DNA of 15,810 nt. It comes from Strigomonas culicis (taxonomy: Eukaryota > Euglenozoa > Kinetoplastea > Trypanosomatida > Trypanosomatidae). This document shows, one piece after another, positions 1 to 7,731 of the stretch. The notes under the pieces are model-generated. The model did no database searches, was not told where the DNA came from, and worked only from the letters and a program-made list of their open reading frames with translations. A program made the position numbers and the translations under genes. Numbering within the stretch: position 1 is the first letter of the stretch; each line of letters opens with the position of its first letter. The stretch lies in NCBI GenBank assembly GCA_000482145.1, contig AUXH01000452.1, positions 1 through 15,810 of the forward strand, written 5' to 3'.

Positions 1-1261
1 CCTGCGCCATCCGCCGACGGTAGCCGCGCAGCAGGTCGTAGCAGTTCGCCTTCACGTAGCGCAGCACCAGGAGGCGTATGGCGAACGCGTCCTTTATGCT
101 GAAGTCCACGAACTCCTTCAGCTTCTGCCGCACCGCTGTGAGCTGCAGCAGCGCGAGGAGGGTCTCGGGCGTGGCCTCGCCGGACATGGCGCAGCGCACG
201 TAGCTGCTGTTCTGGAAGAGGGCCGCCAGGAAGAGGGTGATGGCGACCTCGAACCACGTCTTCTCGCTGCGCCGGAACATGATCTCGAACACCGTGACGT
301 CGCCCTGCCTGTCGCTGCGCCGCATGGCCGCCATGCCGTCGAAGCGGCTGGCCAGCGCGAGCATGTTGACCATGCGCAGGAAGAGGCTCAGCGCCTGCGT
401 GACGCACGGGCTCTGGCTCAGCTCCGCCGACATCTCCGTCTCCACGCGGCGGCAGGCGTCGTGGAAGTGGGAGACGGTGACCGCGGTGCCGGTGCTGCGT
501 GGGTCGCTGGACGGCGCGTTCGCATGGCTGCCTTGCACCTCCGGCGCGGGAGCAAAGAGGTTGTAGAAGTACGGCGACAGCTGGCGCAGCTCGTTGGTGA
601 TGCTGAGGCGATAGAAGCACTCGAGGCCGTCCATCCAGAGCGAGGCCGGGCTCTGCCGCTCGTTCGTCATCAGAGCGCGGAGTGGACCGTGCCTCCGCGC
701 GGAGCTGCACATCAGGTTGTACCACCTCTGCACCATGGTCGAGCTGATCCCTTTGCCATCATGCACCACGAGCAGTTCCGACACCTGCTCGACGATGGGG
801 TCATACAGGATGCGGGTGTCACTGTTGCCGCCTGACACCCCGCCGACACGGTCATAGCAGTCATGCAGCAGATCCATGGGGCGCTGAGTGGCGTCCAGGA
901 GCAGTGGAGCCGCGGTGTCCGGCAAGGGGTCCTCGCATTTAGAGCGTTTCTTATTCGCATTGGAGTCGCGCGGCGGCGGCGGGTGCTTGACGGACGGGGC
1001 GGCGCCTGCCGTGGCCACCGCCGGTCGAGTGGACACGGCCGGTGGCCGCTGTGCCTGCGGAGCTGCAGGAGCCGCGGGGCCAGCAGCTACCGGAGCGCGG
1101 AGAGGCTGTGCGTGCTGTGGTCGGTCTTGGGTACTGAGGATGAGCGTGGCTGCCAGTCTGACATCGAAGTCGGCCTCTGAAAGTGCTTGGACGGCACGTT
1201 CTTCCGTGCAGTTAGTCATGGCCATCACCGTAGCCACTACATCCGTGTTTTGGCTTTGCAT
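1..1261 (-). CDS. Partial gene: UBA-like domain protein, C-terminus beyond window
   Basis: The frame is open from an ATG at 1261 down to base 1, so 420 codons are present and the stop lies outside the window. Residues about 7-42 (TDVVATVMAMTNCTEERAVQ, then an A-L-x(5)-D-x(3)-A-x(3)-I-L helix) fit the ubiquitin-associated (UBA) three-helix pattern, which in known families binds ubiquitin. A Pro/Ala-rich linker (about 50-100) ends in a basic NKKRSK patch near 102-107, and a long, mostly helical region follows (about 128-420). I do not recognise that region. A deubiquitinase or another ubiquitin-pathway protein is possible, but no catalytic Cys/His box is visible in the part present. The 1261 ATG is the first after the last upstream AG (1286-1287). 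ATGs at 1225 and 1219 would cut into the UBA-like region. It is the most downstream gene of the file, after the paralogue array. Confidence 0.85.
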   Translation of the reverse strand, partial: MQSQNTDVVATVMAMTNCTEERAVQALSEADFDVRLAATLILSTQDRPQHAQPLRAPVAAGPAAPAAPQAQRPPAVSTRPAVATAGAAPSVKHPPPPRDSNANKKRSKCEDPLPDTAAPLLLDATQRPMDLLHDCYDRVGGVSGGNSDTRILYDPIVEQVSELLVVHDGKGISSTMVQRWYNLMCSSARRHGPLRALMTNERQSPASLWMDGLECFYRLSITNELRQLSPYFYNLFAPAPEVQGSHANAPSSDPRSTGTAVTVSHFHDACRRVETEMSAELSQSPCVTQALSLFLRMVNMLALASRFDGMAAMRRSDRQGDVTVFEIMFRRSEKTWFEVAITLFLAALFQNSSYVRCAMSGEATPETLLALLQLTAVRQKLKEFVDFSIKDAFAIRLLVLRYVKANCYDLLRGYRRRMAQ

Positions 1262-1285
1262 TATAGAACAATATGTAGGTAGGTT

Positions 1286-1326
1286 CTTGTTTTATATAAA
1301 TTCCTTTTGTTAGCACAAAGGAAGAC
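1286..1326 (-). promoter_or_regulatory. Candidate trans-splice acceptor for the UBA-like gene
   Basis: In the sense direction a short pyrimidine run (TGTCTTCCTTT, from 1326) is followed by AG dinucleotides at 1305-1304 and 1287-1286. No other AG occurs before the ATG at 1261. This matches the polypyrimidine-AG layout of trypanosomatid SL addition sites and would leave a leader of about 25-40 nt. The exact AG used is inferred. Confidence 0.4.
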
Positions 1327-1989
1327 AAATTGATACTTAAAAAGGGGTTTCTGTTGATTTTCGGGCCGAGTAGATAAAATACTGGTGATAATAAAAATAA
1401 TGATAAAAAAGTAAACAAATACGAAAAACAAAAGGGTAGAAATATAGAATAAGGGGAGCAAAAAGGAAAGATGTATACCGAGGGATGGAGAGAGAGAGAG
1501 GAGGGATACATATATTACACACATGCAGACACCCAGTAACTGGTATGCACTTGTGCAAGCGCTCTGAAAATCTATGGCACATTTCCTTCTGTGCGAGTGC
1601 ACAAGAGGATACGGAGGGAAAGGAGATGATGAAAAGAGAGACGTAGACACATAACCAACCGCACAAGTGGTAGAATGAAAGTGTGTATGCCGTGTGAAGG
1701 GAAGTGATACATAACATCCATGGAATGTGTAAAGCTTTAATGAGGTATCGATTGACACTGTAACCATCGAGAGACCTAACGTCAGAATGGCGTGTATATA
1801 CAAGGAAAACCGCACATTTCCATGAAAAAAGACGCGTACGCATACGTGATGAAAAAAAAAAGATCTGAGAACACTAAATTGGTGCACCTCATGTGTGCTT
1901 TGCTACTTCTGTGCCTCCCCTTCTACGCCTGCGGCACTTCGCCATGCATCCCCCGGATGCCAACGTCGGCGCCTGCTGTGGCGGCCACA

Positions 1990-2148
1990 TCACGGAGCCA
2001 TCTGCAGCGACAGCGCGCGTGTGAGCTGCCGGTCGCGGAGCACCTCCGCGAGGGAGGCTGCCGGCGGCGCTGCGGTGGCGGTGCTGCCGGCCGCGGCGGC
2101 CAGTCCCCCACTGCCCTTCCAACCGGTACGGTGTGCGAGTGGGGTGCA
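1990..2148 (-). pseudogene. Coding-like GC-rich remnant after the last paralogue (tentative)
   Basis: One minus-strand frame, shifted relative to the upstream gene, is open for 52 codons and ends in TGA at 1990-1992. It reads with ordinary local codon use as an alanine-rich stretch followed by a helix-like end (AASLAEVLRDRQLTRALSLQ). It is preceded by an in-frame TGA at 2149-2151 and has no ATG of its own in a useful place. It could be a remnant of a once longer C-terminus, the effect of an indel or assembly error, or a GC-rich UTR that only looks coding. A second frame (86 codons from ATG at 2148 to about 1889) is also open, but its arginine-rich product looks like a shadow. Confidence 0.25.
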
Positions 2149-2177
2149 TCAGCCCCCTCCCGCCTCCCTCCCGCGCG

Positions 2178-3227
2178 CTACGGCGGCGCTGCGCTGTCGT
2201 CGCGCCACGGATGACTTGCGCTGTGGCCGCCGCCGCCGCCCTCCATGACGAAGCTGCGCTCGCGGATGAGGCGGTTCGCATTGCCGCTGTCGTCGTGGAG
2301 AGAGTAACGCCGCGCCGGGCCGGCCGGCACGCGGCCGTCGAAGGCTGACTTGCTCCGCACGCTGCGCCGCCGCCGCGACGGGGAGAGCGGCGAGAGCATC
2401 TCGAGCAGGCGGTTGGTGCTCTTCCACTGCGGGCGCTGCAGCACCGCCTCCGCGGTCAGCGGCGTGTTCAGCGTGTCATCCATGAAAAAGCGGTTGCACA
2501 CGTTCGGCGTGTACACGACGCCGGCGCCGTACACCTCCTCCGCGGTGCGGCGGTGGTGCTGCTGCCGGTGCTGCGCGTAGTGCAGGCCCCGGATAATCGC
2601 GCTCGCCTTGCGGTGACGCATCTGCCGCCGCGGGGTCTCCGGCACGTTCGTCGCGGCTCCCGCAGGCGCGGGGGTACCATCCGCTGTGGTGTCTGCCTCC
2701 TCTGGGCTCCACTCATGCGCCGGCGACGAGGCCCCGGGCTCTTCTCTCTCTGACGTCGTGCTGACGTCGTCCTCTATATCGGACACGGTCACCTCGTGCC
2801 CCTGGAGCAGCAGCTGCATGATGTCCGGCGCCGGCAGACACTCCGTGGGCCGCCCGTCGGCCAGCAGCTCGCGCAGCGGTCGCCGCATGACCGCGAGCGC
2901 GGCCGCGTCGTAGCGGCGCCGGTCCGCCTCTGCCGCGGCGGCGTTGGTGAGCTCCATCTCGCGACGTGCCTCCGGCGACAGGCGCTCCACATTACGCACA
3001 CGGCGGCGCGCGGCGACCTCCGACTTGTCGTGCAGCTGGAAGGCGAGCGGGACGCCCTCCGTCGCCTCGCCGCGCTCCACGAGGACAATCACCACGTCGC
3101 GCAGCCGCCGCTCCCGCCACTGCGCCTGCTCCAGACGGTTGCGCTCGATGAGGGCCTCCCGCCGCCGCGCGAGTTCGCGCTCGCCCTCGGAGAGAAAGGC
3201 GTCGTCGCAGCCTAAGCAGTTGCCCAT
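2178..3227 (-). CDS. Paralogue array member 4 (dual-acylated MGNCLGC form), unknown function
   Basis: 349 residues, ending in TAG. The N-terminus MGNCLGC satisfies the N-myristoylation pattern at Gly2 and has Cys4 and Cys7 as likely palmitoylation sites, so stable attachment to the cytosolic face of a membrane is expected (inference). Charged helix ERELARRRE lies at 16-24. QWRERRLRDVVIVLVERGE spans 36-54, RRYDAAALAV...PLRELLADGRP 104-127, and the invariant CLPAPDIMQLLLQGHEV 130-146. An acidic Ser/Thr/Pro linker (about 148-200) comes next, then AIIRG (210-214), RRTAEEVYGAG (226-236), LLEMLSPLSPS (274-284), a basic RRRRSVRSKSAFDGR (285-299) and a Gly-rich tail. No enzyme motif is visible. By its N-terminal and C-terminal motifs it is closest to the member at 7918-9168. 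It is the last family copy in transcription order. The start is well supported by the acylation motif and by an upstream pyrimidine tract with AG. Confidence 0.92.
   Translation of the reverse strand: MGNCLGCDDAFLSEGERELARRREALIERNRLEQAQWRERRLRDVVIVLVERGEATEGVPLAFQLHDKSEVAARRRVRNVERLSPEARREMELTNAAAAEADRRRYDAAALAVMRRPLRELLADGRPTECLPAPDIMQLLLQGHEVTVSDIEDDVSTTSEREEPGASSPAHEWSPEEADTTADGTPAPAGAATNVPETPRRQMRHRKASAIIRGLHYAQHRQQHHRRTAEEVYGAGVVYTPNVCNRFFMDDTLNTPLTAEAVLQRPQWKSTNRLLEMLSPLSPSRRRRSVRSKSAFDGRVPAGPARRYSLHDDSGNANRLIRERSFVMEGGGGGHSASHPWRDDSAAPP
2790..2840 (-). repeat. 51-bp invariant block, copy in member 4
   Basis: This encodes CLPAPDIMQLLLQGHEV (residues 130-146). The 51 bases are identical to those at 4936-4986, 6737-6787 and 8644-8694, including all synonymous positions. 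Confidence 0.95.
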
Positions 3228-3249
3228 TGCACTAGTATTTTTTCGGTTC

Positions 3250-3274
3250 CTTTGTTTTCAAAAAAAAAGGAGAG
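3250..3274 (-). promoter_or_regulatory. Pyrimidine tract and candidate splice acceptor for member 4
   Basis: The sense strand reads CTCTCCTTTTTTTTTG from 3274 and then reaches AG at 3251-3250. A mature mRNA from this site would have a leader of 22 nt before the ATG at 3227. A second AG lies closer, at 3233-3232. The site is inferred from the known trypanosomatid signal, not shown experimentally. Confidence 0.45.
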
Positions 3275-3600
3275 TATGTTAATATATTCAAAAAAAGTAG
3301 AGTGCGTGTAGGTAGGCGGCTGCGTGGGCACCGGAGAGCAAGCCACACCTTTTTTTTTAAAAAAGAGATCCAACTATACAGAAAGAAGAAAAAAGTATTA
3401 ATATACAAACAAGCAAGAAAAAAAAGGGAATCGTATATAAAAAATGATAAATTATTATTATATTTGATGAAAAAAGTAAACCAGTGTAATGTAGCCGAGA
3501 CAACGTACAACAACGTAAGATACTCCTAAACGCCACGAAAGCAGAGCTAGAAGATACTTACGGCAGTGGTTATGCCAACACAGAAAGAGGCAGGCTATGC

Positions 3601-3631
3601 CAACAACAACAAAAAATAATAATAATAATAA
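3601..3631. repeat. (CAA)n followed by (AAT)n microsatellites
   Basis: Four CAA units are followed within a few bases by about five AAT units. The simple repeats lie wholly in the noncoding gap and may vary in length between strains. Confidence 0.8.
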
Positions 3632-4167
3632 AAAAACAGAAAACAAAACTAAATGTGAATTCGTGTCCCTCTCAAAAAAGAAAAATATGCTCTTGGTGTT
3701 GTTATGCAACAATAAGTGTAGGTAATCAAATGATTTTTCTTTTTTGTTCTAAATGTGTGTATATATGTTGACCCGCAAGTAAAGCCTAAAGTGATATAAA
3801 AGGGCACTATAAGGAGCAAAGAGAGAGACGTGGAAGCGGAGAAAGGGAAGAGAACGTAACCAAAAGACGTACCCAAATATGATCATGCTTCATTCATACA
3901 GAATAATTAATGGAATACCATAGTAAACCAAATCCACTTTTTGATTTTGTTTTCTCATAGTTGTTCATAGCTTTCATTAAAAAGAAAAGAAACGAAAAAA
4001 AAAAGCAATTTACATAAGGAGAAGGGAGAAGGAAAAAATGTGTAAAATCGAAAAATACTTAAAAAAGGAACAAAAAAGAACTGAAAAAGAAAATAAAGAC
4101 GTTTTATATTGATTTTTCAAGAAATTATGAATTACTTGTAATAAAAAAAACATTGTATATGCTCTCA

Positions 4168-5358
4168 TTACTGTGCCATTGATGTGTGTCGACTGCTTAT
4201 ATTGACACTAAACTGCTTCTGTTCAGCCTCCTTTGGTCTGTTGCTGTGATTCGCGTGATCATCGAACACGCTGCTGAATTCGCAGATGTAGTGTCCGCGC
4301 GCGACAGGAGACGCGATGTCATCGCCATGGTCCTCCTCCTCGTGCGTCACATCATAGTGAGGAAAGGCGACGTTCTGAAACGGTGTCTGCGGGGACAGCA
4401 AGTCCGCGATGCCGTGGCTCATGGACAGCCCCTTGATCAGCAGCGGGGTGAGCGCCCTGCCCACCATGTCGTCCTCGCTGGTGTGGCGGTTCCTCTTGTT
4501 CGGGAGGTAATGGCAGCCGACACCGTACACCTCCTCCGCGGTCCGGCGGTGGTGCGGGTGCAGCCCCCGCACCTGGCGCAGCTCGCGGATGATCGCCTTG
4601 TGCTTCTTGTCGCGCCGCTCGCGCTGGGCGCGCTCGTCCGGCGTCACGGGGTCGACGTTCGTCGGCGTCGTGGGGGTGCTGCTCCCGGCGAGGCTGGGGA
4701 CGCGGCTGTTGCGCCGCGTGGAGCCGGCGCCGCTGTGTAGGACGGTGTAGTCGTCCTCGTTGGCGTCGTGCGCCGCGATCAGCGTGCGCTGACTCGTGTT
4801 CGCCGCGGAGAAGGAGCAGCCCATCGTTGTGCTCGCGGAGGTCGGCGCCACGCTCTTCGCTGCCTCCTCTTCCAGCGCTGCTTCGTCTTCGTCATCGGCG
4901 GTCGTCAGGTCGTCCGCGTCGTCCTCCGCCACGGGCACCTCGTGCCCCTGGAGCAGCAGCTGCATGATGTCCGGCGCCGGCAGACAGTCCACGGGCCGCC
5001 CGTCCTTGAGGAGCACGTCGAGCGGCGACCGCAGCGTGCGCAGAAGGTCTGCATCATAGCGGCAGTTCTCCACCTCCTCCATCGTCACCATCGCCTCCTC
5101 GAAGCGGAGGCGCTCGTCTTCCGTCATCATCGCGAGCCGCGCGGCGCGCACGGGCCGGCGCGCCAGCACCTCCGCTCCCCCTGGCAGCTGGAACGCGAGC
5201 GGCAGCCCCTCGTGCACCTCCCCGCGGTCCAGCAGGACGATGACGACGTCCTGCAGCCGCCGGGCGCGCCACTGCTGCTGCTCACGGTGGCTCTGCACGA
5301 GGAGGGCGTGGCGCCGCTGCGCCAGCGCACGCTCCGCGCGAGATGTGTTATTGCCCAT
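4168..5358 (-). CDS. Paralogue array member 3 (MGNNTS form), unknown function
   Basis: 396 residues, ending in TAA. MGNNTS fits N-myristoylation (small residue at 3, Ser at 6) but has no nearby Cys, so anchoring by myristate plus the following basic helix is expected. The core is REQQQWRARRLQDVVIVLLD (25-44), GRPVD (120-124) and the invariant CLPAPDIMQLLLQGHEV (125-141). A strongly acidic linker covers about 145-166. A Ser/Thr-rich region (about 172-240) includes RRNSRVPSLAGSSTPTTPT. RERRDKKHKAIIREL (246-260), RRTAEEVYGVG (271-281), MVGRALTPLLIKGLSM (298-313) and ADLLSPQTPF (318-327) follow. The C-terminal 60 residues are unique to this copy and rich in His/Asp/Glu. Its N-terminal and C-terminal blocks are nearly identical in DNA to those of the 6137-7183 gene. 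No catalytic motif is recognised; an adaptor or scaffold role is inference. Confidence 0.92.
   Translation of the reverse strand: MGNNTSRAERALAQRRHALLVQSHREQQQWRARRLQDVVIVLLDRGEVHEGLPLAFQLPGGAEVLARRPVRAARLAMMTEDERLRFEEAMVTMEEVENCRYDADLLRTLRSPLDVLLKDGRPVDCLPAPDIMQLLLQGHEVPVAEDDADDLTTADDEDEAALEEEAAKSVAPTSASTTMGCSFSAANTSQRTLIAAHDANEDDYTVLHSGAGSTRRNSRVPSLAGSSTPTTPTNVDPVTPDERAQRERRDKKHKAIIRELRQVRGLHPHHRRTAEEVYGVGCHYLPNKRNRHTSEDDMVGRALTPLLIKGLSMSHGIADLLSPQTPFQNVAFPHYDVTHEEEDHGDDIASPVARGHYICEFSSVFDDHANHSNRPKEAEQKQFSVNISSRHTSMAQ
4936..4986 (-). repeat. 51-bp invariant block, copy in member 3
   Basis: This encodes residues 125-141 of the 4168-5358 product and is base-for-base identical to the other three copies. 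Confidence 0.95.
5167..5328 (-). repeat. Shared N-terminal block, copy in member 3
   Basis: Aligned without gaps to 6968-7129 in the 6137-7183 gene, the 162 bases show two differences. The block encodes the basic helix, the WRARRLQDVVIVL motif and the PLAFQLPGGAEV segment. Confidence 0.85.
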
Positions 5359-6136
5359 TCTTGCTGAGACACGTAAGTGAAATACAAAAAAAAAAGAAGA
5401 GAGAAAATGCGTTATCAGGTCCTTATATGTAAAAAGGAAAGCTGTTTACCTTCCTTCTGCAAAGTGTGGTAAGGTTAGTATGAAGAAAAGGAAAATGAAA
5501 ACTAAAAGTAATGACGTTTTGGAGAACACTATATGATCTCTTAAGTGAATGAAAAAAAGATTCACAGGGCGCGTTTTGGTGCCTAAGGCAGTATAAAAAA
5601 CAAAAACAAAAAAAGTAAGAAAAAAGAAAAAGAGAACACTAAAAAAGAGTGCACGCAAAAAAAAAAAACGTTTTAATTTGATTGTGTTTCAAGGAATAAA
5701 GAAAGTATAATTCTAACATATTAGAGTATATATAATTAAAAATAAAAAGAGAGATAAAAGAAACAAATAGAGAGAGAGAGAAACATATTTTGAAGAGCGT
5801 AGTTGTATTATATTGGTATCATATTCAGTCATGTATACATCTGTATAATAAAATGTAAATATGAAGTTCTCCAAAATAAAGTATATCTTTTTTTTTTCAA
5901 ACAAAGAAAACGCTAAAAAAATATGAAACGATGAATTAAAAAAAAAAAGAGAAAATGCGAAAAGAGAAAATGCAAACAAAGAAAGAAGATTCATTGTTAT
6001 TCTTAGCATTACATTTGAATGTACTCCGAGTATTCGTATGATTGTAGCCATCACCACATGAAGGACTCTGTCCATCCAACCCATCACAGATACAGTCCTT
6101 CGCACAGGTGTAGCGACTACATCGCCATGGCTGACA
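5359..6136. other. Intergenic region, A-rich on the plus strand
   Basis: The 778-bp gap holds A-runs, a GA-run at about 5769-5781 and a short imperfect duplication of a 13-base AAAGAGAAAATGC unit near 5946-5973. No credible coding frame or RNA gene is seen. From about 6000 to 6136 the base composition becomes more mixed, as expected for the 3' UTR right after the stop of the 6137-7183 gene. Confidence 0.7.
5364..5407 (-). promoter_or_regulatory. Pyrimidine tract and splice acceptor close to the start of member 3
   Basis: The sense strand carries a T/C run of about 23 bases (5407 to 5385), then TATTTCACTTACGTGTCTCAG. The first AG after the tract is at 5365-5364, which leaves only five bases before the ATG at 5358. 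The motif ACTTACGTG in this interval recurs upstream of the 6137-7183 gene. Confidence 0.5.
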
Positions 6137-7183
6137 TCATCTCGAAGCAAAAGTGGAGCTGCTGCCCTCTCTCCGTCCTTTACAATTTGCTTTGTTTAGA
6201 GGTGTCCGTTGAAACGGTGCCTGCGGGGACAGCAAGTCCGCGATGCCGTAGCTCATGGACAGCCCCTTGATAAGCAGTGGGGTGAGCGCCCTGCCCACCA
6301 TGTCGTCCTCGCTGGTGGGGCAGTTGTCTGGGTTCGACATGTAGGCGCAGCCGACGCCGTACACCTCCTCCGCGGTCCGGCGACGGTACTTCTGCCGGAG
6401 CTGTTCGTGGTGCAGCTCGCGGATGATCGCCTCCTGCTTTTTGTCGCGCCGCTCGCGCTGGGCGCGCTCCTCCGGCGTCCCGACGTCCGTGCTCACCGGC
6501 GTCGTGCCGATGCTGCTCCCGGCGAGGCTGCTGCCTCGGCTGCTGCCGCCACTCGTGGAGCGGCGGGGGAGCGGGCGGTCGTCCGTGTGCGCGTCCGTCG
6601 GCGGCGGCGGCAGACGGACGCCGGCGGCGGCGGAGCGGGGACAGCCGGCGCATGGCACGTCGTGCACACGCACGTCTGTGCGGTGCGCCTCGTCGTCCTC
6701 GTCCGTGGCGGTCATCCAGTCTATATCGGACACGGGCACCTCGTGCCCCTGGAGCAGCAGCTGCATGATGTCCGGCGCCGGCAGACACTCCGCGGGCCGC
6801 CCCTCCGCCAGCAGCTCGCGCAGCGGCGCCCGCAGCGTACGTAGCGTGTCAGGGTCGTACGTGCCGCGCTCGATCTCCTCCGTCACGACCATCGTGCGGT
6901 GGAGGCGGCGCCGCGCCTGCGCGGACAGGACGGCGCCGCGCGGCACGTAGAGTGGCCGGCGCGCCGGCACCTCCGCTCCCCCTGGCAGCTGGAACGCGAG
7001 CGGCAGCCCCTCGTGCACCTCCCCGCGGTCCAGCAGGACGATGACGACGTCCTGCAGCCGCCGGGCGCGCCACTGCTGCTGCTCGCGGCGGCTCTGCACG
7101 AGGAGGGCGTGGCGCCGCTGCGCCAGCGCGCGGTCGGGGAGTGCCGTGGTCGAATTGGTGAGGTGGGAGCTGTTGTTGCCCAT
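6137..7183 (-). CDS. Paralogue array member 2 (MGNNSS form), unknown function
   Basis: 348 residues, ending in TGA. MGNNSS fits N-myristoylation with Ser at position 6. Compared with the 4168-5358 copy it has a short insertion (HLTNSTTALP, 7-16) before the charged helix. REQQQWRARRLQDVVIVLLD lies at 33-52, APLRELLAEGRPAE at 119-132, and the invariant 17-residue block at 133-149. The linker contains CAGC (178-181), a PPPP run and a Ser-rich stretch (209-224). RERRDKKQEAIIRELHHEQL (243-262), RRRTAEEVYGVG (267-278), MVGRALTPLLIKGLSM (295-310) and ADLLSPQAPF (315-324) follow, and the tail is short. Its middle block is almost identical in DNA to the 7918-9168 gene, while its two ends match the 4168-5358 gene. 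It is probably a cytosolic-face membrane protein; function unknown. Confidence 0.92.
   Translation of the reverse strand: MGNNSSHLTNSTTALPDRALAQRRHALLVQSRREQQQWRARRLQDVVIVLLDRGEVHEGLPLAFQLPGGAEVPARRPLYVPRGAVLSAQARRRLHRTMVVTEEIERGTYDPDTLRTLRAPLRELLAEGRPAECLPAPDIMQLLLQGHEVPVSDIDWMTATDEDDEAHRTDVRVHDVPCAGCPRSAAAGVRLPPPPTDAHTDDRPLPRRSTSGGSSRGSSLAGSSIGTTPVSTDVGTPEERAQRERRDKKQEAIIRELHHEQLRQKYRRRTAEEVYGVGCAYMSNPDNCPTSEDDMVGRALTPLLIKGLSMSYGIADLLSPQAPFQRTPLNKANCKGRREGSSSTFASR
6321..6458 (-). repeat. Shared middle block, copy in member 2
   Basis: Aligned without gaps to 8264-8401 in the 7918-9168 gene, the 138 bases differ at only two positions that I can find. The block encodes the RERRDKKQEAIIREL to VGCAY-x-SNPDN segment. 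On both sides the two genes diverge at once, as expected for a conversion tract. Confidence 0.9.
6737..6787 (-). repeat. 51-bp invariant block, copy in member 2
   Basis: This encodes residues 133-149 of the 6137-7183 product and is base-for-base identical to the other three copies. Confidence 0.95.
6968..7129 (-). repeat. Shared N-terminal block, copy in member 2
   Basis: This is the counterpart of 5167-5328. The block stops near the start codon; beyond it the first residues and the 5' flanks differ. Confidence 0.85.
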
Positions 7184-7270
7184 GATTTTGTGTGTCTATA
7201 TTAGTTATAGTGTGTTGAAAGCAAGTCACGTAAGTTAAATATATATGAGAGAACAAAACAATAGTATTCT

Positions 7271-7291
7271 CTAAAGAAAAGAAAAAAAAAG
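7271..7291 (-). promoter_or_regulatory. Pyrimidine tract and candidate splice acceptor for member 2
   Basis: The sense strand reads TCTTTTTTTTTCTTTTCTTT directly followed by AG at 7272-7271. This strong tract-AG junction would give a leader of 87 nt. A weaker AG sits at 7197-7196, near the ATG at 7183. Confidence 0.5.
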
Positions 7292-7731
7292 ACTTATTCG
7301 TTCGATAATGAAAACACAAACTAGTAACGCAAAAATCAATATATAAGGTGGTTTCGAGAATATACTCTACTTTCTTAAAAAAAAAACACAATAAAAGTAA
7401 GTGCTTTACGTATTGGGGAATAAAAACAAGCAAAATATATGGTTTTGTTTTTGTAAAAACAACTTACTGTGATAGGTTTATGTGTGTGCTTATATCAGTT
7501 GCGCACACGTACTATTCAGTATTTCTTTGTTATTGTAGAGTGAAAAAAGAAAAGAAAAGACACTGTCGGAGAAACGAAAGACCAAATATGCATAAAAGAA
7601 GGAGGATCAAGAACAAAGAAAAGAGAGAAGGTGAGACCAAAACGACGTTGTTAATATTGCAAACATGCTGTTTTGTCAGTTTTCATTTTGCAGTTTTAAG
7701 CGGCACATATATGGACGTAAATAAGACGCAT

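Larger units (their letters stand above)
1262..2177. other. Intergenic region, AT-rich half and GC-rich half
   Basis: No gene can be supported here. Bases 1262 to about 1890 are A-rich on the plus strand (pyrimidine-rich in sense), with a GA-run at about 1488-1503; the long hydrophobic minus-strand frame there is a by-product of the pyrimidine bias. Bases about 1890-2177 differ: they are as GC-rich as the coding regions and lie directly downstream of the stop of the 2178-3227 gene. That part is probably the 3' UTR of that gene, or a decayed extension of it (see findings). Confidence 0.6.
3228..4167. other. Intergenic region, A-rich on the plus strand
   Basis: This 940-bp gap contains many A-runs and short purine tracts, (CAA)n at 3601-3612 and (AAT)n at about 3615-3631. 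Open frames in it are low-complexity Lys- or Phe-rich and have no coding signal. Besides the splice-acceptor layout near 3250-3274 I see no RNA gene or mobile element. It should hold the 3' UTR of the 4168-5358 gene and the 5' leader of the 2178-3227 gene. Confidence 0.7.

Noticed and set aside
1261..1887. Minus-strand frame of 208 codons, hydrophobic, resembling a membrane protein
   Set aside because: It lies in the pyrimidine-biased gap, is rich in Phe/Leu/Ser/Tyr/His as expected from T/C-rich sequence, and ends at the start codon of the next gene.
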